Source: Barnesiella sp. WM24 (lineage in GTDB: Bacteria > Bacteroidota > Bacteroidia > Bacteroidales > Muribaculaceae). From it: a stretch of DNA of 64,000 nucleotides. The translations under genes and the position numbers were made by a program. Of the stretch, positions 8,721 to 17,916 are shown one piece after another (the first letter of the stretch is position 1; every line of letters starts with the position of its first letter). Under the pieces are notes generated by a model. It was not told the DNA's origin, made no database searches, and saw only the letters and a list, made by a program, of their open reading frames with translations. The stretch covers positions 124,001 to 188,000 of the forward strand of contig NZ_SPPC01000007.1 of the NCBI RefSeq assembly GCF_004570975.1, given 5' to 3'.

Positions 8721-9662
8721 TTACTCAAATGGTTTAAGTTCAATGTCAATCGTGTGCCATGAGTCTACATCCACCCCTATGCCTCCTCCTGCCGGGGCGT
8801 CGGGAGGCAGGCTTATTTCCGGCAGGTCAAGACCGTCGATGTTTATTGTCACATTCAGCGGGTCGGGCGCCTCTCTTATCTGTGAAGTCACGTCAAAGGT
8901 GCAATAGTATTTGCTCCCGTCTTTAAGCCAGAAATAGAGTGTAAGTATATTGGCAGCGACAGGATTGGCGGGGATGCCAAATGTAATCAGCGAGCCTGTT
9001 ATGGCTTTGCCTTCCTTTATGGTCGCTTGTGACGGTAGGGTGACGGGATATTCCGCGGGTGTAAGGTTGTTGAGGTAGATGCCGCCTGTGTTTCCGCTGA
9101 GAGTGGCGCATAAGTCGCTGACACCATCGGAATTTCTGACTCCGGTCACGTTAAACGTATAGCGTGGCGTGAGCTGTTCAGGCACAAGCGTGACTAAGCC
9201 GCCGGTTATTTCAACGTCGGTAGCCGTGGTCCACATCATGTCGGGAGTGATTACCACCGGCTCTGTGATGACAAGTGGAGGAAGAGCCCCTGTATAAGGG
9301 GTTTGGGCGCCGTCAAGCAGCCTGCCGCGACGGGTATAGATTTCAAACAGCTCATAGTCGTCAGTGTTGCGAAACAATATGCCGTCAGTGTTATTGTTAT
9401 AGGTGATTGCGCGATATATGTCCTGCGGCACATTTATTATTCCCCCGTTTTTACTGAGATTGAAAAGCCAGGGATGTTCATCCGTGCCAAGAGGATACAT
9501 GTATAGTGACATGGCGGAAGGCAGGTCGCCGCTACACCGTGACCAGTCATATTGTATCTCTGTCGTCTCTATCGGCGATTCAGGAAGCCACAGCGGTTTG
9601 TGTTCACATGAAGAGGCGGCAATCAGCAGAAACAGGGATAATATGTGGCATAGCGGCTTCAT
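8721..9662 (-). CDS. DUF5119 family lipoprotein of a fimbrial cluster
   Basis: 313 aa from the ATG at 9662. The frame is open further upstream, but this ATG overlaps the stop of the DUF3575 gene (ATGA) and is followed directly by a lipoprotein signal, LFLLIAASSC, so it is chosen. The N-terminal part has the WSRCSGDLPSAMSLYMYP region characteristic of DUF5119 proteins, which in Bacteroidales sit next to DUF3575 and fimbrillin genes. Likely a cell-surface anchor or assembly subunit of the pilus; that role is inferred from context. Confidence 0.75.
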   Translation of the reverse strand: MKPLCHILSLFLLIAASSCEHKPLWLPESPIETTEIQYDWSRCSGDLPSAMSLYMYPLGTDEHPWLFNLSKNGGIINVPQDIYRAITYNNNTDGILFRNTDDYELFEIYTRRGRLLDGAQTPYTGALPPLVITEPVVITPDMMWTTATDVEITGGLVTLVPEQLTPRYTFNVTGVRNSDGVSDLCATLSGNTGGIYLNNLTPAEYPVTLPSQATIKEGKAITGSLITFGIPANPVAANILTLYFWLKDGSKYYCTFDVTSQIREAPDPLNVTINIDGLDLPEISLPPDAPAGGGIGVDVDSWHTIDIELKPFE

Positions 9663-10303
9663 CTGTATTTGATTTTTGACGGGTTGATGTTGCCTTTCCC
9701 TATAAGCCAGCAAAGGGAAATCTCCAGACGAGTGGGTCCCACATAATTTATGTCGCGTGTCGATGACCACACATAGCGGTCACACAACGGGTAGTAGCGG
9801 TATTGCTTTCCGCCCAGATAGCCTATGCCGATGGTGAAGTCGAGCGACAGTCTTCCGGTGACGGGCAGCGTGTAGCCGTAGGCTATGCCGCCGCCGGCGC
9901 TCCAGCGCGGACCCATATAGCCTTTGTTGCCAAACTCGAAGTCGTAGGTGGCAATCTGTCCGTAGATGCCTATGTGATGTCCCTCCATCTTGTTTTTGCC
10001 GTCACGGTTGCCGAGATAGGCACGTATCTCGGCGTGTCCGCCATATGTGCGCCAGTAGCGGTGACGGGCGTTGTTTGACCACCACGCGTAACTCCATGAC
10101 AGGTCGGCGGCCCATCTTCCGGCAATAGGTATTGTCGCGCCTATGTTGGGGATAAGCGCGATGTCGGAGACAAGGTTGGTGCGCAACGCGACAGGCGGTA
10201 TGCAACATTCCAGACAATTCTCCTGTCCGGCTCTGCTGTCGTCGTTGGCAGCGGCGCTTAGCCCGATCAGCGTTATCAATAAGAGTAAAGTGTAGCGTGT
10301 CAT
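9659..10303 (-). CDS. DUF3575 family outer-membrane-like protein
   Basis: 214 aa with a signal peptide. The ALRTNLVSDIALIPNIGATIPI start and the alternating aromatic strands (WAADLSWSYAWW, HHIGIYGQIATYDFEF, FTIGIGYLGGKQYRYYP) are the DUF3575 signature, suggesting a small outer-membrane beta barrel. First gene of the fimbrial operon, overlapping the next start by four bases. Function unproven; family members regularly accompany fimbrillin operons. Confidence 0.8.
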   Translation of the reverse strand: MTRYTLLLLITLIGLSAAANDDSRAGQENCLECCIPPVALRTNLVSDIALIPNIGATIPIAGRWAADLSWSYAWWSNNARHRYWRTYGGHAEIRAYLGNRDGKNKMEGHHIGIYGQIATYDFEFGNKGYMGPRWSAGGGIAYGYTLPVTGRLSLDFTIGIGYLGGKQYRYYPLCDRYVWSSTRDINYVGPTRLEISLCWLIGKGNINPSKIKYR

Positions 10304-10484
10304 ATTCCCTCGTTTAGTAAGTGGCTCACGATAAAAACATTTTATTGGTCAATAAGGTTTCGCCGCGATGGCATTACCGGGGCAATGGCTGAACCTTTTT
10401 TCATGAGGTTTGTTATGATTGACAAGAGAAGGCATTTTGCTGACGTTAATAAAAAGTCATTTTTAAATAGTCTATCGCCTTCCA

Positions 10485-10519
10485 AGCCCGCTTTCAGAAA
10501 TGAATGCGGGCTCTTTTTG
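10485..10519 (+). terminator. Rho-independent terminator-like hairpin
   Basis: AGCCCGC (10485-10491), 14-base loop, GCGGGCT (10506-10512), then CTTTTTG on the plus strand. No plus-strand gene precedes it, so it would end either a short unannotated transcript or antisense readthrough. Its T-run supplies the -33 TTTG of the next promoter. Confidence 0.55.
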
Positions 10520-10547
10520 TAGGTATGGCTTATTTGTCGTAACTTTA
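10516..10547 (+). promoter_or_regulatory. promoter of the SGNH esterase gene
   Basis: TTTG (10516-10519), 20 bases, TAACTTTA (10540-10547; one mismatch to TAnnTTTG), 47 bases before the ATG at 10595. Confidence 0.55.
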
Positions 10548-10594
10548 GCGTTGAAATAACACAACCGATTTTTTTCATTTAAGACTCATAAAAC

Positions 10595-11653
10595 ATGTTA
10601 CGACAATTTATTGCTCCCGTCCTTGCCGTGGCTGCATTAGGCTGCACGGCGTCACAGCCGGTATTTGTGTCGCCGTCATCTGATGATATCCTTTATATGG
10701 GGCGTATTAACGATGCCGATTCCTCAGCTCTTGAATTTACCTATCCCGGTATTACGGCTATGTTTAATTTCACAGGCACTTCGCTCGCGTTTGCCGCGAG
10801 TCCGGGGAGCGGTCAGTTCATGGTGGAGCTTGACTCGATTCCGGCTTACAAGATAAATTTCACACCCGCCGACTCGGTGATTACAATCGCCGATTCGCTT
10901 CCCGACGGCAATCACTCGGTGCGCATCACTTATGCTATCGAGGGCTATGAGCGCCATCCTCATTTCCGTGGCTTCTACCTTTCTCCCGGAGCCGTGATGC
11001 TTCCCGCGCCGGAGCGTCCACGGCTGAGAATAGAGTTTATCGGTAATTCTATAACATGCGGCTACGGGACAGAGGAGGATAATCCCAAGAAGGGATTTTC
11101 ATATGACACGGAAAACCATACTCTCAGTTATGCCTATCTCACGGCACGCAGCCTTGACGCTGACGTGAATGTCGTGGCGCGGTCGGGCATAGGCATGTAC
11201 CGGTATTTCGGCGGCGCTAAGGAGGGTACTGACAAGACGATTCCCCTGGAATATGATAACACGATGCTATACCGCTATGACTGCAAATGGGATCATTCAC
11301 GTTTCGTCCCCGATATAATCTGCATTAATCTCGGCACTAACGACACTTCGCTCGGAAATTATGACATAAAGCGTTTTGAAGCCGCCTACAGCGATTTTGT
11401 AAAGCGTCTGCGCAATCTGCATCCCGATGCAAAGATTGTGCTTCTTACAGGCTCGATGATGTCAGGAAAGCCGCTTGCCGACGTGAAGGGCGTGCTCGAC
11501 CGTATAGCGGCAACCGACGGGCATGTCTACCGCTTTGACATGACCCCTCAGGACGGTTCGCTCGGCTACGGTGCCGACTATCATCCGTCGCGCCGTCAGG
11601 CTCAGAAGATGGCGACAGAGCTTACCGGCTATCTGCGTACACTTGTAGATTGA
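10595..11653 (+). CDS. SGNH/GDSL carbohydrate esterase (CE2-like)
   Basis: 352 aa. A lipoprotein-type signal (AALGC, Cys near 17) puts it in the periplasm or outer membrane. Residues ~25-140 form an N-terminal beta (jelly-roll) domain. The hydrolase domain begins with GNSITCGYGTEE (nucleophile Ser of block I), then NLGTNDTSLG (block III Asn) and ends with ADYHPSRRQ carrying the Asp-x-x-His pair. The two-domain build matches carbohydrate esterase family 2, which removes acetyl groups from plant polysaccharides. The exact sugar target cannot be told. Confidence 0.8.
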   Translation: MLRQFIAPVLAVAALGCTASQPVFVSPSSDDILYMGRINDADSSALEFTYPGITAMFNFTGTSLAFAASPGSGQFMVELDSIPAYKINFTPADSVITIADSLPDGNHSVRITYAIEGYERHPHFRGFYLSPGAVMLPAPERPRLRIEFIGNSITCGYGTEEDNPKKGFSYDTENHTLSYAYLTARSLDADVNVVARSGIGMYRYFGGAKEGTDKTIPLEYDNTMLYRYDCKWDHSRFVPDIICINLGTNDTSLGNYDIKRFEAAYSDFVKRLRNLHPDAKIVLLTGSMMSGKPLADVKGVLDRIAATDGHVYRFDMTPQDGSLGYGADYHPSRRQAQKMATELTGYLRTLVD

Positions 11654-11693
11654 TATACAATAACCTGATTGCCGCAACGCAATTACCTATATG

Positions 11694-11731
11694 ACAACGG
11701 GTCTGTGCCAATTTTGGCACAGACCCGTCAT
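11694..11731. terminator. bidirectional terminator
   Basis: A perfect 13-bp stem, ACGGGTCTGTGCC (11697-11709) and GGCACAGACCCGT (11716-11728) around an AATTTT loop, lies between the convergent esterase and aquaporin genes. Confidence 0.7.
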
Positions 11732-11751
11732 TGTAAGGTGTTGCAACCTGA

Positions 11752-12444
11752 TTATTTCTTGTTGAGGTAGGGAGCCACGGCTTTCCATGCCACGGCTGCG
11801 ATGAGAGCTCCTACGAGCGGACCTACAACCATAATCCAGAAGTCGCCGAACGCTCCGGGGCTCCAGAGGGCGGGACCGAAGCTACGTGCGGGATTTACAG
11901 AGCAGTTGTCAACGGGAATGCCCACGATGTTTACGAGTCCGAGCGCGATACCGATTGCAAGACCGGCAAACTTGCCGAATCCGTGGTTTTCGTCAGTTGC
12001 GCCAAGGATTATAAACACGAAGAAGAATGTGAGAAGAGCCTCGCAGAGAAGAGCCATGCCGGGGGTTGCTCCGGGCTGAAGCACATTGGTGGCGAGATTG
12101 TTGTCACCGGTCACTCCGCCGAAGTTGAATTCGGGCGACATGTTGACAAACCAGAACAGGAAGCCGGCACCGATAGCCGCGCCGATAAACTGGGAAATCC
12201 AGTAGCATATCATCTCCTTGCCGCTCATTTTGCCACTGACCCACATACCGAACGACACGGCGGGATTCACATGACAGCCTGAGATATTGCCGATGCAATA
12301 GCAAAGACAGATAAGGACGAGTCCGAAACATACACCTACGCCATAGCCGCCTATTGACGGACCGGCAAGAACTGCGCTACCACAGGCGAGAAGCACGAGA
12401 AACATTGTTCCGATTGCTTCAGCCAAATACTTTTTGAAGTTCAT
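11752..12444 (-). CDS. aqpZ: aquaporin / MIP family channel
   Basis: 230 aa with six predicted membrane spans and the two half-helix motifs GCHVNPAVSFG and NCSVNPARSFGPAL. The Arg after the second NPA and the aromatic/His-type filter fit water-selective AqpZ better than glycerol facilitators. It allows passive water movement across the inner membrane. Monocistronic by position. Confidence 0.88.
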   Translation of the reverse strand: MNFKKYLAEAIGTMFLVLLACGSAVLAGPSIGGYGVGVCFGLVLICLCYCIGNISGCHVNPAVSFGMWVSGKMSGKEMICYWISQFIGAAIGAGFLFWFVNMSPEFNFGGVTGDNNLATNVLQPGATPGMALLCEALLTFFFVFIILGATDENHGFGKFAGLAIGIALGLVNIVGIPVDNCSVNPARSFGPALWSPGAFGDFWIMVVGPLVGALIAAVAWKAVAPYLNKK

Positions 12445-12493
12445 GTTAGTTGAAATTGGTGAATAAATAAATTATGGTTATGATTGAGTTGTG

Positions 12494-13171
12494 TCACTCT
12501 TCTTCGATAGAGTAGTTGAGAAATTGGATGAACGGTTGCAGCACCCTGAACCTTTCGGCGGCTTTCTCAGGCCAGCGCGGGTCGTGGAAAAATTTTTCGT
12601 CAAGAGGGCAGAATTTCCCGTAATCTTTCAGGCGCAGCAGCTCAATCTGCGGATGGTCTTTGTCCCATCCCTTGGGTGCTGTCTTCAGCGTCTCGCTGCT
12701 TATCCATCCCGGGAAATAACGGTTTACCGCCTTGTTGTCGGTTATCTCCTCCCATTCTTCGATATTATCTACGATTGCCTTGCGGAGCTTACGCAACAGC
12801 GGCGCCTCCGGTCGCCATATTCCTCCATAGAGCCCGGTCTCTCCGGGGCGTATGTCCATCTGGAGATAATAGCCCGGGCGATGAGCGTTTTTTAAATAGG
12901 GATTTATCGAGGCGGAGAAAAATACCTTGTAAGGAGTCTTGTCGAGTGAAAACCGCGTGTCGCGGTATATGCGGTAAGCCGATTCCTTTGCCGTGCGCCC
13001 TTTCAGCCGCGGCTCCCATTCGCCCATGCAGTCGATGAGGTGTTGCAGGTCGTCAAGCCATAGTTCGCGCAGCCTGTCATACTCTTCCTTGTGGGCGGCA
13101 AACCACTCGCGGTTGTTGTTGGCGGCGAGGCGTCGCAGGAAGTCAAAAAGAGCCAGTGTATAGTAATCCAT
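12494..13171 (-). CDS. DUF2461 family protein
   Basis: 225 aa. The start with FLRRLAANNNREWFAAHKEEY, the YRIYRDTRFSLDKTPYK block and the YYLQMDIRPGETGLYGGIW block are hallmark segments of DUF2461, a soluble family of unknown function. Last gene of the minus-strand psd-pssA-DUF4834-DUF2461 run, starting three bases after the previous stop. Confidence 0.85.
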   Translation of the reverse strand: MDYYTLALFDFLRRLAANNNREWFAAHKEEYDRLRELWLDDLQHLIDCMGEWEPRLKGRTAKESAYRIYRDTRFSLDKTPYKVFFSASINPYLKNAHRPGYYLQMDIRPGETGLYGGIWRPEAPLLRKLRKAIVDNIEEWEEITDNKAVNRYFPGWISSETLKTAPKGWDKDHPQIELLRLKDYGKFCPLDEKFFHDPRWPEKAAERFRVLQPFIQFLNYSIEEE

Positions 13172-13174
13172 AAT

Positions 13175-13504
13175 CTACTTGATTTCAGTCCACTCGGCAT
13201 CGCTTACCTGCTCTTCGGTCTCGTAACTTACCGAGGCTGACGATGTGTCGCGCGGAACTGCGGTTATCTCTTCAAAGTCGACATACTCTCCTTCATTCTT
13301 GTTGAATATCTTTTTCTTGCGTGAAGGCTGCTGCCGGCGGCGATACTCCTGATATGACGCGTTGTCGCGATTGTAATAGGAGTAGCGCGGTGATTCCTCC
13401 TGACCGGTGACGCGTCTCCACCATCCCACCACTTTCTGTAGCAGGATTGCCGGCAAAATCAACAGCAGGAGTAATATGAATAGTAAAAAGGCAAAAAAGC
13501 TCAT
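13175..13504 (-). CDS. DUF4834 family small membrane protein
   Basis: 109 aa. One very hydrophobic N-terminal helix (about residues 2-24), then a basic, disordered, Tyr/Arg/Gln-rich cytoplasmic tail with KKKIFNKNEGEYVDFEEI. This is the DUF4834 pattern found next to pssA in Bacteroidales. Function unknown. Confidence 0.8.
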   Translation of the reverse strand: MSFFAFLLFILLLLLILPAILLQKVVGWWRRVTGQEESPRYSYYNRDNASYQEYRRRQQPSRKKKIFNKNEGEYVDFEEITAVPRDTSSASVSYETEEQVSDAEWTEIK

Positions 13505-13560
13505 ATCTAATTAACGAAGAAAAGTGGAAAATGTTGTGACCCCGCCTGTGTGGTTACGCC

Positions 13561-14271
13561 TTATTTGCCGCGTGAGGCAGGGATGAGCGACAATAGGATA
13601 TAGGCAGCTATTGTCCATGCGAGTCCTGCCACTCCGGTAGTGGCGACAAGGATCACCGCTATGATTATGATGAGGTAGCGGCGGAAGTTCTCGCGCAGGT
13701 TGAAATTTTTGAATTTCAGCGAGAACATCTTCAGTCCGGTCATGACCATCAGCAGCGACACCACAATCAGCATTACGGCAGCCACTGCATCGCCCGGATA
13801 GCCGAACCGGTGAATAGAGTCGCAGGCGCCGATCCAGAAAAGGGCGTTTGCGGGGATGGGAAGTCCGAGAAACGAGGTTGTCTGGCGGTCATCGATATTA
13901 AACCGGGCAAGTCGCAGCTCGCCCATTACAGGTATCAGTATGGCGAGGTAGGCTATCCAGTGGCAATCAGCCGAAGTCAACAGGGTGTTGTACATCAACA
14001 TTCCCGGCGCCACGCCGAAGCTTACGAGGTCGCTCAGTGAATCCAGCTCCTTGCCGAGAGCCGAGTAGGCGTGGAGTGCCCTTGCCGCAGCTCCGTCAAG
14101 AAAATCACATACAGCCGCAACGCCTATCAGCACAAATGCCCATTGATAGCCTTTCAGCCCGAGGCAGTAGACGGTGTCGTAGCTGAACGACATGATTATC
14201 GCGAGGCAGCCACACACGAGACTCAGGCAAGTGATAGTGTTGGGTATGTTGGATATCATTTTTTTCAGCAT
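13561..14271 (-). CDS. pssA: CDP-diacylglycerol--serine O-phosphatidyltransferase
   Basis: 236 aa integral membrane enzyme that makes phosphatidylserine from CDP-diacylglycerol and serine. The CDP-alcohol phosphatidyltransferase signature DGx2ARx8Gx3Dx3D is complete (DGAAARALHAYSALGKELDSLSD, split as DG-AA-AR-8-G-3-D-3-D, about residues 58-80). Several hydrophobic spans follow. It lies 9 bases after psd, so the two steps to phosphatidylethanolamine are co-transcribed. Confidence 0.92.
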   Translation of the reverse strand: MLKKMISNIPNTITCLSLVCGCLAIIMSFSYDTVYCLGLKGYQWAFVLIGVAAVCDFLDGAAARALHAYSALGKELDSLSDLVSFGVAPGMLMYNTLLTSADCHWIAYLAILIPVMGELRLARFNIDDRQTTSFLGLPIPANALFWIGACDSIHRFGYPGDAVAAVMLIVVSLLMVMTGLKMFSLKFKNFNLRENFRRYLIIIIAVILVATTGVAGLAWTIAAYILLSLIPASRGK

Positions 14272-14280
14272 CGCCGGAGA

Positions 14281-14949
14281 TTATTGTTTTGACTTGAGGC
14301 GGGCTACTTCTGTGACTCCGCCGGTGGTAATGTCGCCAAGTTTTACGAGAATCTCTGCATCAAGGGGAAGATACAGGTCAACCCTTGAGCCGAACTTGAT
14401 GAATCCCATGTGGTCGTTGATGTCGGCTGTGTCTCCCGGCTGCGCATAGGTCACGATGCGGCGGGCGAGCGCACCGGCAATCTGTCTCATAAGTATAGTC
14501 TGACCGTTAAGGGCACGGATAGCCACTGTCGAACGTTCGTTTTCAGTGCTTGATTTGGGAAGGTAGGCCGACAGGTATCTTCCGGAGTGGTGACGCACAT
14601 ACAATACCTCGCCGTCGACCGGAAACCAGTTGGCGTGTACGTTAAGCACACTCATGAATACTGACAGCTGGATGCAGCGGCAGTGCAGATATTCGCTTTC
14701 GTAGGTCTCTTCAAGCGCCACGACCTTTCCGTCGGCTGAGGCAACCACCACATTCTCCCTGTTGCCGCGGAAATGCCGGCGCGGCGATCGGAAGAAATTC
14801 AATACAAGCAGATAGACTATCGCTGAAATAGCGGAAAAAGTGACAGGGATGGCGACAGGGCGTATGAAAAGCCATGCCGGGAAATTAATCACCAGCAGAA
14901 TCGCCAACAGGATAGCTAATATGTTAAGTCCTTCTCTATGTATCTTCAC
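14281..14949 (-). CDS. psd: phosphatidylserine decarboxylase proenzyme
   Basis: 222 aa, the short form of Psd. Two N-terminal membrane helices are followed by the conserved NVHANWFPVDGEVLY region, and the C-terminal self-cleavage site FGSR lies in GFIKFGSRVDLYLP; the Ser becomes the pyruvoyl group. It decarboxylates phosphatidylserine to phosphatidylethanolamine. First gene of the four-gene operon. Confidence 0.92.
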   Translation of the reverse strand: MKIHREGLNILAILLAILLVINFPAWLFIRPVAIPVTFSAISAIVYLLVLNFFRSPRRHFRGNRENVVVASADGKVVALEETYESEYLHCRCIQLSVFMSVLNVHANWFPVDGEVLYVRHHSGRYLSAYLPKSSTENERSTVAIRALNGQTILMRQIAGALARRIVTYAQPGDTADINDHMGFIKFGSRVDLYLPLDAEILVKLGDITTGGVTEVARLKSKQ

Positions 14950-15085
14950 GGATGTTGCCTATTCAAAGTAGTGCAAAGTTATACTTTATATGTAGAAATC
15001 GCAAATTTTACCGCAAAAGTTGACAATTTATTCCTGCAATGACTTTTTTAACTATCCGTATTCCACGCCAATCAAGATTTTTTAG

Positions 15086-15093
15086 TACTTTTG
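15086..15093 (+). promoter_or_regulatory. -7 box of the TonB receptor gene
   Basis: TACTTTTG fits TAnnTTTG, 75 bases upstream of the ATG at 15168; no clear TTTG at -33. Confidence 0.45.
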
Positions 15094-15167
15094 TGAAAAT
15101 TTGCTATCGGATTTTAAACAGGAACCATAATAAATTTTATCGTTAACATTTCTAACAAGTCATCATT

Positions 15168-17894
15168 ATGTTGAAGAGACTTCTTCTCTTAGTCAGCACA
15201 GTCTGGCTCATGTGTGCGGCGGCATTCGCTGCGCCCGGTGATATTAAATGCAGTGGCGTTGTTGTGGACGACCAGGGAGAGCCGATTATCGGCGCTACGG
15301 TCTCTGTACCCGGCACTTCAGTCGCTATCGCCACTGACATTGACGGTCGCTTTCTCCTCGATGTGCCCAAGGGCAAGACTATCCGTGTCGTATATATCGG
15401 CTATAAACCTGTGACTCTTTCCGCAAAGGAAGACATGGGCAATATCGCTCTTGATATTGAGGCACAGTTGCTCAAGGACGTCGTGGTGGAGCAGTCGGTG
15501 GCAAAGACCCGTCTTACTCCTGTCGCAGCCTCCACTATCGGAGCGCAGACCATCGATGTCAAGATGGGCAACCAGGAGCTGCCCGAGGTGTTGAAGACCA
15601 CTCCCGGTGTGTGGGTGACACGCGACGGCGGCGGTTTCGGCGATTCAAAGATTAACATGCGCGGTTTCAAGAGCGAGAATATCGCCACCATGGTCAACGG
15701 TATTCCTATCAATGACATGGAGTGGGGTGGTGTCTATCAGTCCAACTGGGCGGGTCTCGGTGACGTGATGGCAAATATCCAGACTCAGCGCGGTCTTGGC
15801 GCGACTATCGTCTCTACCCCCTCTGTCGGCGGTACGGTCAACTACACCACCCGCACTATCGATGTAGAGAAGGGCGGCCGTGTATGGTACGGAATGGGTA
15901 ATGACGGCTACAACGTATATGGCGTGAAGCTTTCTACCGGTCTTATGAAAAACGGCTGGGCCATCACGTTGCTCGGCTCTCGCAAGTGGGGTGACGGTTA
16001 CATCCAGGGTACTCCGTTTAACTCTTACAACTACTTCCTGAATGTGTCAAAGCGTCTTAACGAGAATCATCAGCTTTCGTTCACGCTTACAGGCGCTCCC
16101 CAGACCCACTACAAGCGCAGCTCGCAGGACGGTCTTTCAATCGAGGGCTACCAGACCTACGGCAAGCGTTACATGGACGGCGAAAGCATGTACAAGTACA
16201 ACCCCGTCTACGGTTTTGACAAGCAGGGACAGATGCGCAGCTCAGGCTATAACTTCTATCACAAGCCTCACATGTCGCTCAACCATATCTGGAAGATTGA
16301 CGAGACTTCTTCTCTGTCATCGGCGGTTTACTTCTCGTTTGGTACAGGTGGTGGCTACAGCGGACAAGGCAACGGTCTTGACGGATACAGCTACAGTGAC
16401 TGGTATGGTGCAAGCAGCGGCGCGCTTAACATGAAGTTCCGTGCTGCCGACGGTACATTTGACTACGCCGCAATCCAGGATCTCAACGCCCAGAGTACAA
16501 AGGGTTCTTATCTTGTGATGTCGCAGTCGCTCAACAACCACCAGTGGTATGGTCTTGTGTCATCTTACAAGAAGGAGTGGACACAGAACAACGGCAACCG
16601 AATCAACCTTACCGCCGGTCTTGACATGCGTTACTATATCGGTGACCACAAGAACAAAATCTGTGACCTCTATGACGGTGAATACTTCATGGACTACTCT
16701 ACACGTAAGAACGTAGACCCGACCCTTAACGCGGCGGCAGCCGACCCCAACTGGAAATATCAGAAGCTCGGTGTGGGCGATGTCGTATATCGTAACTACA
16801 AGGGTTATACCGTTCAGGAAGGTGTATATGCACAGGGTGAATACACCATGCTTGACGGCAATCTTAACTTCGTAGTGGCAGGCGCCTTGAACAATAACAC
16901 TTACTGGCGCCGCGACTTCCTTTACTATGATAAGGATCATGAGCGCTCTTCTACCAAAAACTTTATCGGTGGAACTATCAAAGGTGGTGTGAACTACAAT
17001 ATCGACCGTTTCAACAACGTGTTCTTCAACCTTGGTTACATCAGCCGTGCGCCTTTCTTCTCTGGCGGTGTGTTCTTGAACGCCACCACTTCCAATGAGA
17101 TAAACAAAAACGCAATCAACGAGAAGGTAGTTTCCTTCGAGCTTGGCTACGGTTACACTTCCCGTCCGTTCTCAATGATGGTGAATGCTTACTATACACG
17201 CTGGATGGACAAGACCACTACCCGTGGAGGTAACTTCTCCGATGCCGACGGCCGCTACTATATCAACATGCAGGGTGTGGACGCTCGTCACATGGGTATC
17301 GAGCTTGACTTCGCCTGGGTTCCGGAGCGCTGGCTTGACATCAAGGGTATGCTCTCATGGGGCGACTGGATTTGGGACAGCAATGCCTCGGGTTACTTCT
17401 ACAATCAGCTCGGACAGCCTATCACCAACCTCCGCGACGGTGCTCTTGCATCGGGAATCGGTGCTGAGGACCACCTCAAGTCAACCATCAATCAGAAGGG
17501 TGTGAAGATAGGTGGATCGGCACAGACCACTGCTTCTCTTACCGCTACCTTCATGCCGTTCAAAGGCTTCCGTATCGGTGCCGACTGGCTCGTGGGCGCA
17601 CGTAACTACAGTGACTTCCAGGTTAGCTCAAGCAGCCTTAACGGTTCAGTGGTTAATGTCAACGACCCGTGGGAAATACCCTGGGGACAGCAGTTTGACC
17701 TGCATGCCAACTACCGCTTCAAGATTGGCGGCGTAAACGCTACCATCTATGGTAATGTAAACAATGTATTCAACTACAACTATATAGTTGATGCCTATAC
17801 CTCAACCAGCTCAAAGGGTACATGGCAGGATGCTTACCGTGTGTTCTACGCATTCGGCCGCACCTACTCTGTACGTCTGCAAATCAACTTCTAA
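15168..17894 (+). CDS. TonB-dependent outer-membrane receptor
   Basis: 908 aa. Signal peptide (to about residue 22), then a carboxypeptidase-regulatory-like domain (GVVVDDQGEPIIGATVSVPGT...DGRFLLDVPKG), a plug domain with ELPEVLKTTPGVWV and NMRGFKSENIATMVNGIPIND, and a C-terminal 22-strand barrel ending in an aromatic strand (TYSVRLQINF). It imports a substrate across the outer membrane using TonB energy. The length and plug resemble general TonB receptors rather than the ~1000-aa SusC group. It is followed 22 bases later by a lipoprotein gene, the usual receptor-lipoprotein pair. Substrate unknown. Confidence 0.88.
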   Translation: MLKRLLLLVSTVWLMCAAAFAAPGDIKCSGVVVDDQGEPIIGATVSVPGTSVAIATDIDGRFLLDVPKGKTIRVVYIGYKPVTLSAKEDMGNIALDIEAQLLKDVVVEQSVAKTRLTPVAASTIGAQTIDVKMGNQELPEVLKTTPGVWVTRDGGGFGDSKINMRGFKSENIATMVNGIPINDMEWGGVYQSNWAGLGDVMANIQTQRGLGATIVSTPSVGGTVNYTTRTIDVEKGGRVWYGMGNDGYNVYGVKLSTGLMKNGWAITLLGSRKWGDGYIQGTPFNSYNYFLNVSKRLNENHQLSFTLTGAPQTHYKRSSQDGLSIEGYQTYGKRYMDGESMYKYNPVYGFDKQGQMRSSGYNFYHKPHMSLNHIWKIDETSSLSSAVYFSFGTGGGYSGQGNGLDGYSYSDWYGASSGALNMKFRAADGTFDYAAIQDLNAQSTKGSYLVMSQSLNNHQWYGLVSSYKKEWTQNNGNRINLTAGLDMRYYIGDHKNKICDLYDGEYFMDYSTRKNVDPTLNAAAADPNWKYQKLGVGDVVYRNYKGYTVQEGVYAQGEYTMLDGNLNFVVAGALNNNTYWRRDFLYYDKDHERSSTKNFIGGTIKGGVNYNIDRFNNVFFNLGYISRAPFFSGGVFLNATTSNEINKNAINEKVVSFELGYGYTSRPFSMMVNAYYTRWMDKTTTRGGNFSDADGRYYINMQGVDARHMGIELDFAWVPERWLDIKGMLSWGDWIWDSNASGYFYNQLGQPITNLRDGALASGIGAEDHLKSTINQKGVKIGGSAQTTASLTATFMPFKGFRIGADWLVGARNYSDFQVSSSSLNGSVVNVNDPWEIPWGQQFDLHANYRFKIGGVNATIYGNVNNVFNYNYIVDAYTSTSSKGTWQDAYRVFYAFGRTYSVRLQINF

Positions 17895-17916
17895 CCATTA
17901 ACCGCGAATTACAATT

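Larger units (their letters stand above)
10304..10594. other. divergent intergenic region
   Basis: Separates the minus-strand fimbrial operon from the plus-strand esterase. It contains a near-perfect dyad TTATTGGTCAATAA at 10342-10355, a terminator-like hairpin at 10485-10519 and the esterase promoter at 10516-10547. No convincing promoter for the fimbrial operon and no recombinase-type inverted repeats were seen. Confidence 0.5.

Noticed and set aside
10342-10578. 78-codon minus-strand open frame in the divergent intergenic region
   Set aside because: It crosses the esterase promoter and a terminator hairpin and shows no protein family features.
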